Shown here: positions 45,600 to 57,902 of the stretch, piece by piece
Layout of the letters: each line of letters opens with the position of its first letter
How positions within the stretch are numbered: position 1 is the first letter of the stretch
Assembly: GCA_035610365.1 (NCBI GenBank)
Contig: CM069436.1
Location: 60,217,505-60,281,504 of the forward strand
Length of the DNA: 64,000 bases
Source: Aquatica leii
Taxonomy: Eukaryota > Arthropoda > Insecta > Coleoptera > Lampyridae
Direction of reading: 5' to 3'
Position numbers and translations under genes: made by a program
The notes under the pieces: generated by a model
Told to the model about the DNA's origin: nothing
The model's database searches: none
The model's input: the letters and a program-made list of their open reading frames with translations, nothing else

Positions 45600-46090
45600 C
45601 GTTAGTAAAAAGTGTTTAACGTTGCGTCGCAATCGCTTCAACATCGCGACGTTGTTGAGCTCTTAATTTATCTGTATAGCCAAAATTACTTGAGTGGGCG
45701 AGGGTAAGCGTCACAACTAAAAAATACGTAAAAACCCGTATTTAACGTAGGCATTAGCTACGCTTCTCAAATGGCGTAGAAATTGAGAAGGTTTAGTTTA
45801 GTTCAGTTCAGTGTCATATTTTCTGGGTTTGTGAGATGCTTTTTTGTTTTCGTATTTACCATCAGTAAGCGGTTTTTCTAAGGCGTCTCGTACTTTAACC
45901 GTGTATTTTATATCGATATAAGCAATCACGTACCTAATTGTAGAAAGTTTTGTCTGCTATAAGTTAAACCAAATTAAATTATTATTTTATTTGCGGAAGC
46001 CACAAACTACGATCTTCAGACCAAAAAAGAAAAATTTGAATGCCAACACGTTTGGCGTAGACAAAAGTGTTTGTAGTAGCATTTTAAATA
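45600..46090 (-). pseudogene. gag: gypsy-3 gag relic
   Basis: The minus strand shows a WxFRK-type start near 46000, then TKLSTIRYVIAYIDIKYTVK, VRDALEKPLTDGKYE, and after decay PSQFLRHLRSVAN and LPSPTQVILAIQ. These follow the order of a common insect gypsy Gag (assay of KYxxEVRD, then SQFLRHLRxLAG, then LPxxxQAILA). Stops interrupt it repeatedly. Confidence 0.7.
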
Positions 46091-46401
46091 GCGTGGTTAA
46101 TATTTGGGTTCATTTTGAGTTGTGATCTTGTCTTTTTTTTTTTGAATGACTCTTTTATACTTGTATTTGCATTTTATTTGCGCTTTCAAATTATTTCTAG
46201 TGAAAAAAATGATATTTTTTTTGGCAAAATACGGAGTAGGATAAAACGTTGAAAAATATGCCGAAACGTTTTTGTTAATATTTTGCACAATTTTAACGTC
46301 TTTGGATTTTTAACCGCTTATTACGTAAGGTGGTGATGTTGTTATCACTATTTTAGTGTTATGTGCCACTTTGGCAACGTGAGTCTATTTGCGTTATGAG
46401 T

Positions 46402-46853
46402 TTGTCGATTAAAAGGATTATTATTACTACTAATTTATTTATACTAAAAATATGTACACGTTTATAACTAATCGAATTAATTAAAATCTAAAGATATTTG
46501 ATACAAACACTGACGTTAATTTTATATAGTACACTCACCGAAAGATCAAGTCCGCGGATAAATTTTATTTATCTAAACATTTACACTTGTTTACATTAAA
46601 GTCACGTACAAGGTTATACTCCGTATATATATTTCCACACGCGTTAATTACTTATTTATTTAAACTTGAATAATCTTCTTAACACTGCCGACTTCGAATT
46701 ACTGAAATAACTGACCTATGATTTGTTTGTGCCGCATTTATACGTTTTGGCCAACCGTTTGAAAATTTTCTATATTTTTCGGTGAACGTTCTGGAAATGT
46801 ACAAGAACCTCGCAAAAGTCCTCAAACTTGAGAATAATTTCTCAAACGTTTCA
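46402..46853 (-). mobile_element. Solo LTR of the TGAAACGTTC family, copy D
   Basis: Minus-strand copy starting TGAAACGTTTGAG (46853) and aligning along its length with copies at 8212, 49735 and 62909, including ACGTTCACCGAAAAATAT and ACGTGACTTTAATGTAAAC. Its far end near 46402 is diverged and no target duplication could be confirmed. It lies just 5' of the gypsy-3 gag relic, on the same strand, which may or may not be coincidence. Confidence 0.7.
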
Positions 46854-49734
46854 ATATACTGAATACAATACTGTAAGCGTATGCGAAAAAAATACTTACT
46901 ATCTATCTATAAATGATTTACGTTAATTTATTATGGTAAAATTACAATATGACAGCAAACCTAATTTCTATCTAGTGCTATATAATTGCAATAACTGCGT
47001 CGAATTGAATGTGCGTTTATGCATATACTATTAATTTTTGTACATTTACCAAATTTACCAAGTTTAAACTATTACTTTTAGTAGTAACTCCAAACTGTTT
47101 GAATTAATTCGATTATTTTTCTATATCCTATCAAAAAAAAAAAAAAAACGGTTTGACTACATAACTTCTTAAAATTGAAAGAAGAGTAAAATTGTTATTC
47201 ATGCATATATTGGAAGTATTTAAATATAAGCTTAGGCCAATCATTCAAAAACTCATCGATTTTACAAGCTTTACAATTCCGACGGACATCAAATGTTTTT
47301 TTTTTTTCATTTTTAAGGTTTTATTTTATTTAAATGTTGTAACTATTCTACATCAATATTTAGAAGTTTTAAGCATAAGATAATTGAAAATTTAAAAATT
47401 AGAAGAAAATAAAGAACGATTGTCATTTAGTATTTTAGTTTGGCAATACTAATACGGTTGTGCGTCTTCTGCTAAATTTTTAGTGAAGCACACATACTGA
47501 TCCAACTTAATTTTCAAAATGAGAAACAATTAATCAAATTAAGTAAATATAATTTTTTTTTAATCTTACCAGAGTCTTAAGTTTAAAAACAACACTACTA
47601 AATTAAATATTAATTAAGATTTTAGTTAGTTAGTTAATTAATACTCATGACTTATGAGATTACCCAATTTCTCTAATCAAAAAATTTCTTTTAAATTTTG
47701 GTATTTGAAAGCAGCCACATTTTTATTCATTCAGTGTCAAATAGATAAATAATTAAATCTAATAACCTAAATACATCATTATTTAAAACTACCATTAACG
47801 TCGTTTTCTATCATGGTCAATCAGTAAACATCAATCATTTTGTTTATTTAACTATGTATTTAATGTCTACAAATTGTGAATTAATTTTATTTAACCATTT
47901 TTCCGCATCTTTTGTTGTTTCAATATTGATTCCTATTTTAGCATAAGAACCGAGATGTTTTGTACTGTTCCGATGACACGATATCAATATGTAAGCCCAT
48001 AAAAACAAACAATGCTTCCAAAAAAACATCACAAAAGAAATTGTAAAACTAGAAATGTGTTGATAAGATTCTTTTAATGCAAATCAGTATATAAAATAAG
48101 CTTGTCATATCTTCTCGCATATCCCAATTCATGTACGAGAGCGAATTTACTCACAGAATCCAAAGTAAAATTGGAATCCTCATCCCCAAACACAAACAGA
48201 ATTGGAGAAATCCGGAATGGAACGCCTAAAATGCTAATTCGAACGCCTCTCTTCAGGAAGTGGTTAAACTGCACAAACAGCGTCTATTATATGCGCAATA
48301 AGACCTCTCCGGCTCTAATACGATCTCAATTTAGTTTAGTTCCGCTCTGTTACACGGGTCGCGTGGCAATCGCCACCCCCTAAGAGACCTCTGTGCCACC
48401 CCCTATTTGTCACTTAGTGTAAATGCCGATCTTATAAATTATTTTCACTAAATTTAATAAAAAAGCGTGTGAAAAAATTGTTAGTTAAAATCGTTTCTGT
48501 AATGCTTAAATATTGCAGAACGAAATTTAATTTACTACACTAGAGGACAAAGCAAAAGAAATCCCAATTCAATTTGAATTCAATTAAAAGTAGTTTACCA
48601 CATAATACGGATTCTTCTTTTTCTAATTTCTATGCGACTCGCATTGTTCTTCAACATAAACAAAATCAAGCGCTGTTTTACTGTTCTGGACATAATGCGA
48701 TTATAAGATAGATTGCCATTACTGTTACGTGACAATAAAACTGCACAACTGACCAAAGCTAGCTGTTTCTTAAAATATAGATCAGCAGTGCTCGTTTTAT
48801 GTATTGTTTGTAGCTCTGCATTTGTATAAGTGCTATTCATTTTCCATCCATTTGCACTAAACCATTTTCCGAGTAATACTCGCTGCCGCAATGATAATAA
48901 TCTCTTTTATATACTTCACTAAACATTTTTTTTTTTATTTTTTAAAACGACTAGAAAAGGATTTATGCATTCTAAAAAGTTTTCTTCTAATTGTATTCTA
49001 CATTTTTTAAATTAAAGTGCACTTACAATTTTTATTTTATTCCATGCACTTTAAACAATGTGGAATTTTTAAAAAATATAATACAAGCTTTGTTTATTAT
49101 TATTAGCTTTTTATAGAACATTAAAGTATATAGCAATTTATTGCACATACAAATTAAGTTTTTAGTTCTGGTTCATGACTTCAACATTTATATGTATTTG
49201 TTTACAGGGAATAATATTATGTTATATGCAAGATTATTATAGGATGCAAGGTAACGATATTAGTAAATTGTGACAAATCATCATCAGGTTTTCTAATTTT
49301 TTTCATTATGTTGATTAATTTTTAATTTATTAGTACTTATTCGAACTGCACACTTTATAAGCTTTATCAAATTTCTACTAAAAATATTGAAACATTTTAT
49401 ACACTTATAAACATTGTTCTTCCCACTATTAGTAGTATAGACTTTCATTATTACGTACAATATTAGGTTGTGAAGTAGCATTCTTTTAACCGCAGATAAA
49501 TAATATCTAATTATTAACTACTAGTTAACATTGAAAATATTCTAACTTTTTGACAATGCTGTAACAGTTTTAAAGAAAAAAGTTTAGAAAACTATATCTA
49601 GCAGAAGCAAGTGAGTTTATTTAATGTTATTTTAAGAATTTAACCCGTTTATTAAACAAATTATTTGATTTAAAAAATTTAAGTTATTTGAAGTTCGCGC
49701 TTAACTAAATGTGATGTTATTGAATTAAATATAT
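46854..49734. other. AT-rich region without recognised gene
   Basis: Open stretches at 47192-47383, 48032-47844, 48102-48383 and 48891-48595 have no recognisable domain. A GC-richer patch at 48300-48400 was not identified. Confidence 0.4.
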
Positions 49735-50150
49735 TGAAACGTTCGAGAAGTTATTTGCAACTTTAACAGCCTTTGCGAGGTTTTCTAGAACGTTCACCGA
49801 AGGATGTGGAACATACGGGAACGTTTTGCCAAAATGTAAAAATACTGTGCAAACAAATCCGAGGGCAGTTATTTGCGTAATGCGAAGCCGGCAGTGTTCA
49901 GAAGATTGTTACGGTGAAAATAAATAAGTGATTAACGCATGTGCGATAAGGATACGGAATACGTGACTTTAACATAAACAAGTTTGGGTGTTTAGGTAAA
50001 TAGAAGTTATCTTCCTGTAAGTGATAGTGCGATATAAATTATAGTGTAAGTGTTTTTATAAAATATCTCTAGATTTAATTAGGTCGGTTAGTTTAAACGT
50101 GTATATATTTTTAGTAGTTTTATAAATTAGTAATAATAAAATTTGTTACA
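49735..50150 (+). mobile_element. Solo LTR of the TGAAACGTTC family, copy C
   Basis: 416 bp from TGAAACGTTCGAGAAG to TTGTTACA, flanked by ATAT on both sides (49731-49734 and 50151-50154). More diverged and shorter than copies A and B. Confidence 0.88.
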
Positions 50151-50154
50151 ATAT

Positions 50155-52329
50155 TTTAGATATAATCAATGTTCAAACTGATAAAGTTTTTAAACAATCT
50201 TAGTAATTTTAACAAAAAATTTTACGTTATCACAATTACGTCAAAATTAATTATAATAAATTAGTGACAATAATAATTCTGATAGTAGAAAAAATTGTAT
50301 GAATACCACGGTTCAGAAAATCATTATAACCTTAACTTATATAGAATTTTATTCATCCACGCATTGCGATATGATCTGTCGCTTAGGTTATAACCCTTGT
50401 TTATATACATTATAGTTATACAATGAGATAGCTTTAAATAGAAACAGACTTTTTATTCATGTTAAATGGCGATAGTGAAAAGAAGGTAATAATTAAATGC
50501 AAAGCCTCAAACCGTTTTTGGTTATTAAAAGATTGCAAACGATGGCGGCACAAGTAAGCTACATACACACGCTATTAGTTTCAACATACGTGCAAAGCAA
50601 TGTTTTACCAGTTAACTTGCTTTGATTCTTAAAACTCTGAGTTTGCAAAAATAATTCGTACACTTTAATTTCTGTTTATAAACAAAATATAGAATGAATA
50701 AAATCCTGCAAACGTTTCTATAAAATGATAATCCAACCAAATTAAAGATTTAAATTTTGGTATGAATTACTATTACAGCGCTTGCCGCTTATGCGAATCA
50801 CGGATAATGTTTTCAATTGGGTAATGTTATCACTTTACTAAAATAACAATCCGACGCATGCTACTACATAGAAAAAACGCCGTTTACACTAATCATAGTT
50901 TCGCTTTATGTTATCAATTTATTCTCACGTTTGTTTCTATATATGATTAATAACTTATTTTGTATGCATTTTTGAGCTGAATTTTCACAATAAGTTTGTT
51001 TAGAGTGAAAAATTTTATCATTGTACCTTAAAAATAATTGTTTTGCATATTTATCTTGTATTTGCAGTGTTATTTATTCATTTAAATAATTTGACTGATT
51101 TACGAAACGATACATTATTTTAACATCTGTAAATACGTTACCTTCGAGAATTAACTTGGAAAGCACGTGCCTTCTTAGAATAACAAATTAAATTACCTAC
51201 GTCTTATGTGATAACGTTATTTTGTATTTATTTTTAGTGTCAGCAAATTTCTTAGAACAGTGAATGAAGCATCATAACGTTGTTTTTGATTTCGTTTTAT
51301 TAACGGTGTTAACAAACTATTTAATGCTACAGATCCGTTGGCTCAAAATGCTGCTTTTCTTAAACGTTTTATAAAAATTTTTTTGCTTGTATATACGCTT
51401 TGGTTTCACCTTCTAAACTAACAACCGGTTAATCACATACACGTTGTATGTATTTACTGCTTTCTAACAAATAAGCATTTTTTTTGTTATCAAAAACCGC
51501 AAGTCTCAACGTGATTTTATTATGCGGCGTGCACTGCATATTTAAAAACGCAGACATTTGGCCAGAAATGATACCACCATTGCCTAAATATACTAGATCC
51601 CAGATGAGTTTTTATTATGTCAATAAACAGAAACACATGTAGAATATTTATGTTTATTGACATAAATAAAAGACCATCCTTAGCTAAACATGCCTGCCTA
51701 CCCAAACTAACTTTTATAATTTTTTTATCCCCAAGTGTATTCATTATCTAGTTAACTTTATCTAATTTATATCAAATTTAAATAGAAATTTTGTAAATTT
51801 GGTAGTTTATTTTATTGTTTTGATCGCTCCAATACTATAAATACAATATATACAAATTACAAACTGTACGTTCAATTATAAAATTGTGTTCTATTAGGGG
51901 AATGATTATGTTTCTCAGAATACCAGTTGTTTACGTAGACCAAATTTCATAATATAAGTGTTATCGTACATAGATATAATTTTCTTTCAAGGTTATTTTA
52001 CATGTAATAAAAAGAACGTATGTCTTCCAAATCTCTGAAATTGTATCTTTATAGATTACTGTAAGCGAATATACTGATCTGTAACTGAGAAATCTGTAAT
52101 ATTAATAAAAGCAGCGCCACATATGTCAATTTTGAGTTTGCATCCAAAACTACTAGCGTTTTGTATCCAAATTAATGTTTTCAAATTTAACGTAGTCATT
52201 GTCTAACTATAATCTATATAAACAAGGGTTATAACACACTTCTCAACCTTAATATATCATATACTATTATTAACTACTAGTGGGTACAACCCGGGTTAGC
52301 TTAGATATAGTTATTACTTATTAAAAGTC
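50155..52329. other. AT-rich region without recognised gene
   Basis: Nothing coding was recognised. A perfect 15-bp inverted repeat lies at 51615-51665 and is listed separately. Confidence 0.45.
51615..51665. repeat. Perfect 15-bp inverted repeat
   Basis: TTATGTCAATAAACA and its exact complement at 51651-51665, separated by 21 bases. Could be a hairpin or the end pair of a tiny deletion derivative; no target duplication recognised. Confidence 0.7.
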
Positions 52330-53089
52330 CAATATCTTTATATACCTACAACATTTTTTGTAAATGCCTTTTCCGAATTAGCGAATAATTTGTTTTGATG
52401 GACGGTATTTAAAACTTTGACACGAACATCACAACGACGTCGTATCCTTGAAAAGGAATCATATAACTGTCCATGCGTAAATACTTGTTTAGGAAGGAAT
52501 ATTCCTACTTTCTCCAGAGTTTGATTGCGATTTATTGATAGTCATTGCAAACGGTAATTTCACAGGAAATTGTATTCTTTTCAAAATAAATGGAATATCA
52601 GGACTTGAAGGTGCCAATTCTACTTTAGGGGCAAAAACTTGTATTTCTGCAGCTGACCCTGTCAATATTTCTGCAAAAATCAAATTTGGCTTTAGATCTT
52701 TTACAACTAATCGAGTGCCATTACATAGTCCTTGTTTTGTATTAAGGTTTTGAAATAATATAATAATTGCTCTGTTTTTTAAATTTAATCTATGAGGAAG
52801 CATTACAGATGGAGTCAAATCATTTAAAAATTCAATAAAAGGATTTTGTCTATCCTCCTCTTTTTCATCTACAATTGAATTAACGCTAAAGTACGTAGTT
52901 GAATTTTTCTCAAGTAAATTCAGCACATCTTCATTGATTTCGTACACGGATGCATTCGCTGGGCTTAAAATAGCCATTTTTGTATATTCACGTATATTTT
53001 CAATATTTAATTTATTGCCAAAAATTTTATTGAAAATATCACTGCAAATCATTTCTACTAGGATCTCAATTAAGTCTTCATCCAAATTA

Positions 53090-54310
53090 CCAGGTGCGCA
53101 AATTTAAAATGTCGGTTTTTTGTCAAGAGATAGCGCATAAAACCTATTGAAGTATATGTTCAACCCAAAACGCCATTTTGTTGGTAAGACAGTCCGCTAC
53201 AAAACGTCATATTTGTTTAATTGTTTACGAGTTGGTAGCATGCTTCTTTTTCTTGTTAAACATGTCGAATTTTGAGCCAAATAAAGAGCATTTGCGGCAT
53301 GAAATGATTTTCTTGTTCAATCAAAAGAAAAAGGCATCCGAAAGTCATCGAATTCTTGTAGAGACTTACGGCGATTTTACTCTAACCGTCAAGACTTGTG
53401 AACGCTGGTATAACGTTTTAAAAGTGGCGATTTCAATGTTATTGACAAAGAACGCGAAAATCGACCAAAAAAGTTTGAAGACGACAAATTACAAACATTA
53501 TTGGCCGAAGACGATACACAAATACAACAAATGATGACGGAACAGTTGAATGTCACTCGGCAAGCCATTTCCGATCACCTGAGAGCCATAGGAAAGATTC
53601 AAAAAGTTGAAAAATGGGTTCCACACAAATTGTACGAACGACAGATAGAAAAACGAAAAACTATGTGCAAAATGCTGCATTTACGCCACGAAAAAAAAGT
53701 TTTTTTGCACCGGGTTGTAACTGGCGATAAAAAATATATACATTTTGAGAATCCCAAACGTAAAAAATCATGGGTAACGCTAGGACAACCATCAACATCG
53801 AGTGCAAGACTGGATTGCTTTGGGAGTGTACTACAAGCTTCTCAAACCGGGCGAAACAACTAATACCGTCCGCTACCGACAACAAATGATCAATTTGAAC
53901 CACGCACGCATTAATCGAAAAACGCCCGGAATGGGCTCGAAAACACGGCAAAGTCATTCTGCAGCATGACAACGCTCGCACATTCAGCCAAAATGGTCAA
54001 AGAAACAATTTCTTTGCTTGGTTGGAAACTTCTACCCTACCCGCCGTATTCACCAGACCTGGCGCTTTCTGATTATCACCTCTTCTCTGAGCAACACTTC
54101 AAGACTCTCGAGAATGTACGAAAATGGCTCGATGAATGGATGTCAATGAAAGATGAAGCTTTCTTTTGGAATGGTATCTACAAGTTGCCCGAGAGATGGA
54201 TAAAATGTGTAGAAAGCGAGGGCACCTAGTATATTAGTTTGATAAATCTCCCCGGCCAAGTTTTAGCAACTACTTGCTGTATTCTAAACCAATTACATTT
54301 TAATTTTTGA
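53090..54310 (+). mobile_element. mariner element inserted in the Helitron relic
   Basis: The left end starts CCAGGTGCGCAAATTT directly after TA (53088-53089), where the minus-strand Helitron frame breaks off. The 3' terminal repeat expected as its complement was not found, so the right end is eroded or deleted; Helitron similarity resumes by about 54331. Confidence 0.75.
53262..54229 (+). pseudogene. mariner transposase
   Basis: Starts MSNFEPNKEHLRHEMIFLFN, with the N-terminal helix-turn-helix KASESHRILVETYGD. After a frame change near 53460-53510 it continues LNVTRQAISDHLRAIGK and VTGDKKYIHFENPKRKKSWV, holding the first catalytic Asp. A second shift follows near 53850. The block QHDNAR (second Asp) lies near 53965, another shift follows at once, and the last part reads HSAKMVKETISLLGWKLLPY and YSPDLALSDYHLF with the third Asp of the DD34D motif. 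It ends WIKCVESEGT and a premature stop. At least three shifts make it inactive, but similarity to intact mariners is high, so it is moderately recent. Confidence 0.88.
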
Positions 54311-54458
54311 AATTATTTGCAATGCTGAAAAAATGTAACACTACTTTCAACATGGGCAGTCCGAAAACAATGAGGTACATCAAATAAACATTGTCTAAAG
54401 TCTCCACCAAGTAAAAAAACTTTTCTACCAAAAGGAGCAATATTATTCATGACAACGG

Positions 54459-55146
54459 TACGGTTTCTTTATCCTCCTTATTTAAACTTTAAGTAACACT
54501 ATTGGAATCTTCTTTCAAGGAGGGGCATAAAAAAACTGCTCAGTTTTTCTTTGAGGCGACCATTCGTGCAATAAATGTGCACTTCATCAGGCCACTGCAA
54601 TTTATTAATGTAAGTACAACTATCAAATCTAATAAGTTAGTAGTAACTAAATTACAGATGTAAACAGAAAAAAACAGTGAACGTAAGAACTTACGTAGAA
54701 CATTTGAGCAATTACTCCGAACAAACACTATGATATGTATAATCAAACATTTATTTCAAGATAACTTGTTATCAAAATAGACTAAAAATTGAAAATAACC
54801 GCGAAACACACTTAATAATTTTTTGAAATTTTTGAAATTAAATTATTATAAACAATATAACTACAAGAAAAGATTAGTCTCTGAAATGATCTTTATCAAC
54901 GTATACAAAAATAATATTAATTTTAATACGGACACTAATAATTTAATAGTATTTATAATAATTTTAATTTACGTCTGTAATTTAGTTACTACTAACTTAT
55001 TAGATTTAATAGTTGTTGTACTTACATTAATAAATTGCAGTGGCCTAATGAAGTGCACATTTAGTGCACAAAACGTCGCCTCAAAGAAAAACTGAGCAGT
55101 TTTTTTTATGCCCTTCCTTGAAAGAAGATTCCAATAGTGTTACTTA
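54459..55146. mobile_element. Inverted-repeat element (MITE-like) in the Helitron relic
   Basis: Ends AAGTAACACTATTGGAATC (from about 54490) and complement ...GATTCCAATAGTGTTACTT (to 55146) form inverted repeats of roughly 170-180 bp that include CTGCTCAGTTTTTCTTTGAG and AATTTATTAATGTAAGTAC. ATTATTCATGAC occurs on both sides (54447-54458 and 55147-55158), a possible target duplication, with about 30 extra bases between the left copy and the inverted repeat. No transposase is inside. It splits the Helitron helicase between the DEF and GGDFRQ motifs. Confidence 0.78.
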
Positions 55147-55975
55147 TTATTCATGACCTCTTTTAAAAATCATTCAATCAAGTTCAATACATGACTTGGT
55201 GGTATTCTGAATTCATCCCAGATTAATAATTTTTCATTTTTTATTTCGGCGTCACACATACAATCTTTTATTAACAATTGCATTACAAATAGATTGAAAC
55301 GCTTTTATCTGTTTTTTATTTACAGTTTCCATCATTTCTAATCCTAGATCGTTTTTATTTTTTGATCAAATAATTCGGCAGATGTACAAAGTAAGTTTAA
55401 AAGAGGGTTTTTTAAATTAAAATCTGAGATTTTTCTATGTAACATTAAAATTTCTTGAATATATCTGAGTGCAAAATTTTCACAATTAATACACTCGTCA
55501 GAATGGCATTCATGAGTAGAATAATCTTTATAAAAAAATAATTTATATTTGTTAAATAACTCAGAAGCGTCAGTTGGAGTACCAAAATAACATATAAGTG
55601 CAAAAAGTTCTGTTATTTGATGAGGCATTTTTGTGAACACAGAATCATACAGAGTTTGTTCTGAAACAGCATCAGTTGTTAACAGTCCCATTGCTTCCGC
55701 TGCTGTTTAAAAATCAGCAAATTTAATTCTATCGAAGGATTTCAAGTCTTAAAATGAAACAGTCCCAGGAGTGTGCAGTAACAGTAATCGTAAGTAGTAT
55801 CTTTCTGAATCTGTTACATTTACGGCATACATTCTTCCAATAACGGCTTGAATATCATACTTTTTTGAGACATTCTTAAGAGCTTAAAATTTTCTTGCGA
55901 TGATACCAAATAACTTTTTATTATCTTGGTCATTCTAGTTGCAATCATTTTTTTGTATTGTCATAATGTCAAAAT

Positions 55976-56362
55976 TTTAGAAAACCAAAAAAATTATAAC
56001 AGACAAGCTCATCATTATGACATGATAACTTAATCACTTAAAACAATAAAAAATATTAATTCAATGACATGTTCAAAATGTCCCCTCATTCTTTTAAACA
56101 CATAATTAAGCTGATCTTGAATTATATGTAAGCGCTTTGTCTTGCTGAAACCACACATTACGCCGAATAGCTGACAATAAAACCAAGTACAAGTAAGATG
56201 ATGTAAACTGATTGGCTGGTTAGGCTACTTTGTAGTTGCTCTAAATACTTCTTAAAGAGTTTGTTTCTTTCGGCTTGTAGTTCACTGTGTTTTTGGAACA
56301 ATCTGCGACATAAAAAGCAGCCGTTACAATTTTTGGACTAAACTTGGCAGAAATGTTTTTTA
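55976..56362. other. Noncoding stretch between Helitron and Tc1-like relics
   Basis: No coding frame or repeat recognised. Confidence 0.45.
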
Positions 56363-57130
56363 TTAATAGTTTGTTGGACCACCCTTATTAGTTTCACACT
56401 TTCGCGCCTTTCTTGGCATGGATTCCACCAAGTGGTCGATTTCTTTCTGATGTATTGCACCCCAAGCAATCTGTAACTTATGCCGGAGAGCTTCTGGTGC
56501 CTGTAGAAGGTTGACTAATTGCTCGAGTCTTGTACACATCAAGTCCCACACATGTTCGATAGACGAAAGGTCGAAAGATCTGGATGGTCAGGGTAAGATG
56601 TTGACGTTAGTCACTTCAAAACGCTCTGTAGAATGCTTTACAATGTGGGGACGCGCATTATCCTGTTGAAAAATCGGGTTCTTCAGCTACTGCAGGAATG
56701 GAAGAATATGGGGTTATACCACTTTCTAACTATCAACATATCGGTAGGCATTTATATTGACTCGGACGAATACAACTGCGTTGTTTTTATAAATAGTAGC
56801 ACCCCATACCATAACCATATTGAAAATGTCGCTCAACAGAAAACTGCACATTGTAATGTTCTCCACGTCTACGTCTGTCCATCATGCGACTATCGTGCAT
56901 TCCCAAGCAAAATTGAGATTCGTCACTGAAAACGACCCTATGCTATTGCACGTCTCAATCCAGTCGCAAGGTACACCACTCCAAATGGTGCTGTCGATGA
57001 TGAGCCGTCAACGGAAGCACAAGATGTGGTCGATAAGACTGCAAGGCAAAATCTTTAATTCGACGATAAACTGTACGAAGGGTTACAGGACGTCCTTTGT
57101 TTTAAAATCGTTGATCGGCTATTGATCTTG
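56363..57130 (-). pseudogene. Tc1-like transposase relic
   Basis: Reading the minus strand: FSVTNLNFAWECTIVA, aligning with the first catalytic Asp region (here the Asp itself is not preserved in a clear frame); DIFNMVMVWGATIYKNNAVV; then FQQDNARPHIVKHSTE with the second Asp; RSFDLSSIEHVWDLM with the Glu; and the C terminus PEALRHKLQIAWGAIHQKEI, HLVESMPRKARKCE, GGPTNY, stop. This is the DD-E core of a Tc1-like element with several stops and frame changes. The N-terminal DNA-binding part and terminal repeats were not recognised. Confidence 0.85.
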
Positions 57131-57853
57131 TACTCGAGAATCGGTCTCTTAATGCCATGAATCAAAATGTGCGGTCCTGGACCACATTATTTGTTACAAC
57201 GTTGTTGACTTTCTCTAGACCATGCTTGATAACAGCGTACTACAAAGGATTGGTTACGAAACACAAAAACAAAAGGATTGTAACCAAAAATAATATCGCA
57301 ATTGACTTAATCTTTTAACAAATTTACCCGATAATTTGGATTGTAACAACAAGTAAAACGTCAAGTTTTTCATGGTTACTAGATTATTTGGAATAAAATT
57401 TTAAATAATTACTACTTTTCACTAGTTAAATATTACTGTCAAGTTTCGTCCGAAAATTCTAACACCTTCTTGGTGTTGAATTGTTTTATGTCACAGAGTA
57501 TAGTAAGTTGTAACACCCGAAAATGGCAGTTAGAACTCATTGAAATAAACAGATTTTCTTAGTTCAAATTTTTGATTTGGATCTCCAGTTCATCATTATT
57601 GGCGTTTTTTTGTTTTTCCAAAAGTCTTCATTACTTCTTATTTATTTTTAAATTAAAATTTTAAAATACAAAAACCTAGCATTTGCATGGGGATTTACAA
57701 ATTTTAGCCTTGGCAACGCTGTGGCAGTACTGTGTTTTTAGCAAGGTTAGCAAAGGTGACGTAAAATGTAATTTGGTTTGTTCCCGCACACAATTTATAC
57801 AAGAATTTGATGTTTCCCCTATTTTCTTGCACAGTAAAACTATTCAATTGCTT

Positions 57854-57855
<2 letters not shown>
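57131..57855. other. Noncoding stretch
   Basis: May include the eroded N-terminal part of the Tc1-like relic. No independent gene seen. Confidence 0.4.

Positions 57856-57901
<46 letters not shown>
57856..57901. repeat. (TAA)n trinucleotide tract
   Basis: About 15 uninterrupted TAA units on the plus strand (ATT on the minus strand). On the minus strand it follows CACAATAAAGC directly, which is why it is read as the 3' tail of a LINE. Confidence 0.95.

Positions 57902-57902
<1 letters not shown>

Larger units (their letters stand above)
44160..46100 (-). mobile_element. Ty3/gypsy relic of a second lineage (gypsy-3)
   Basis: Minus-strand order Gag, protease end, RT end, RNase H, integrase start, all decayed. 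The Gag carries a SQFLRHLRSVAN block, unlike the Gag of gypsy-1, gypsy-2 and the inner element, so this is a different clade. No LTRs were recognised. Confidence 0.8.
52330..55975 (-). pseudogene. Helitron Pif1-like helicase relic, interrupted twice
   Basis: Read right to left on the minus strand. Near 55850-55760: VIGRMYAVNVTDSERYYLRL, then LLLLHTPGTVSF. At 55691-55344: GLLTTDAVSEQTLYDSVF. Near 55190: KLLIWDEFRIPPSHVL, a Walker B-type segment (the Walker A region is deleted). Near 54440-54340: APFGRKVFLLGGDFRQCLF. At 53085-52489: LTPSVMLPHRLNLKNRAII, LNTKQGLCNGTRLVVKDLKP, and FAMTINKS. Near 52480-52420: VFTHGQLYDSFSRIRRRCD. These are helicase-domain signatures of Helitron transposases. The replication-initiator (HUH) half and the hairpin terminus were not found. 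A mariner and an inverted-repeat element sit inside. Stops and shifts make it inactive. Confidence 0.85.

Noticed and set aside
48102..48383. 93-codon plus-strand open frame in a GC-richer patch
   Set aside because: No recognisable motif, overlaps an antisense frame of similar length, and has no flanking gene signals. I could not support it as a gene.
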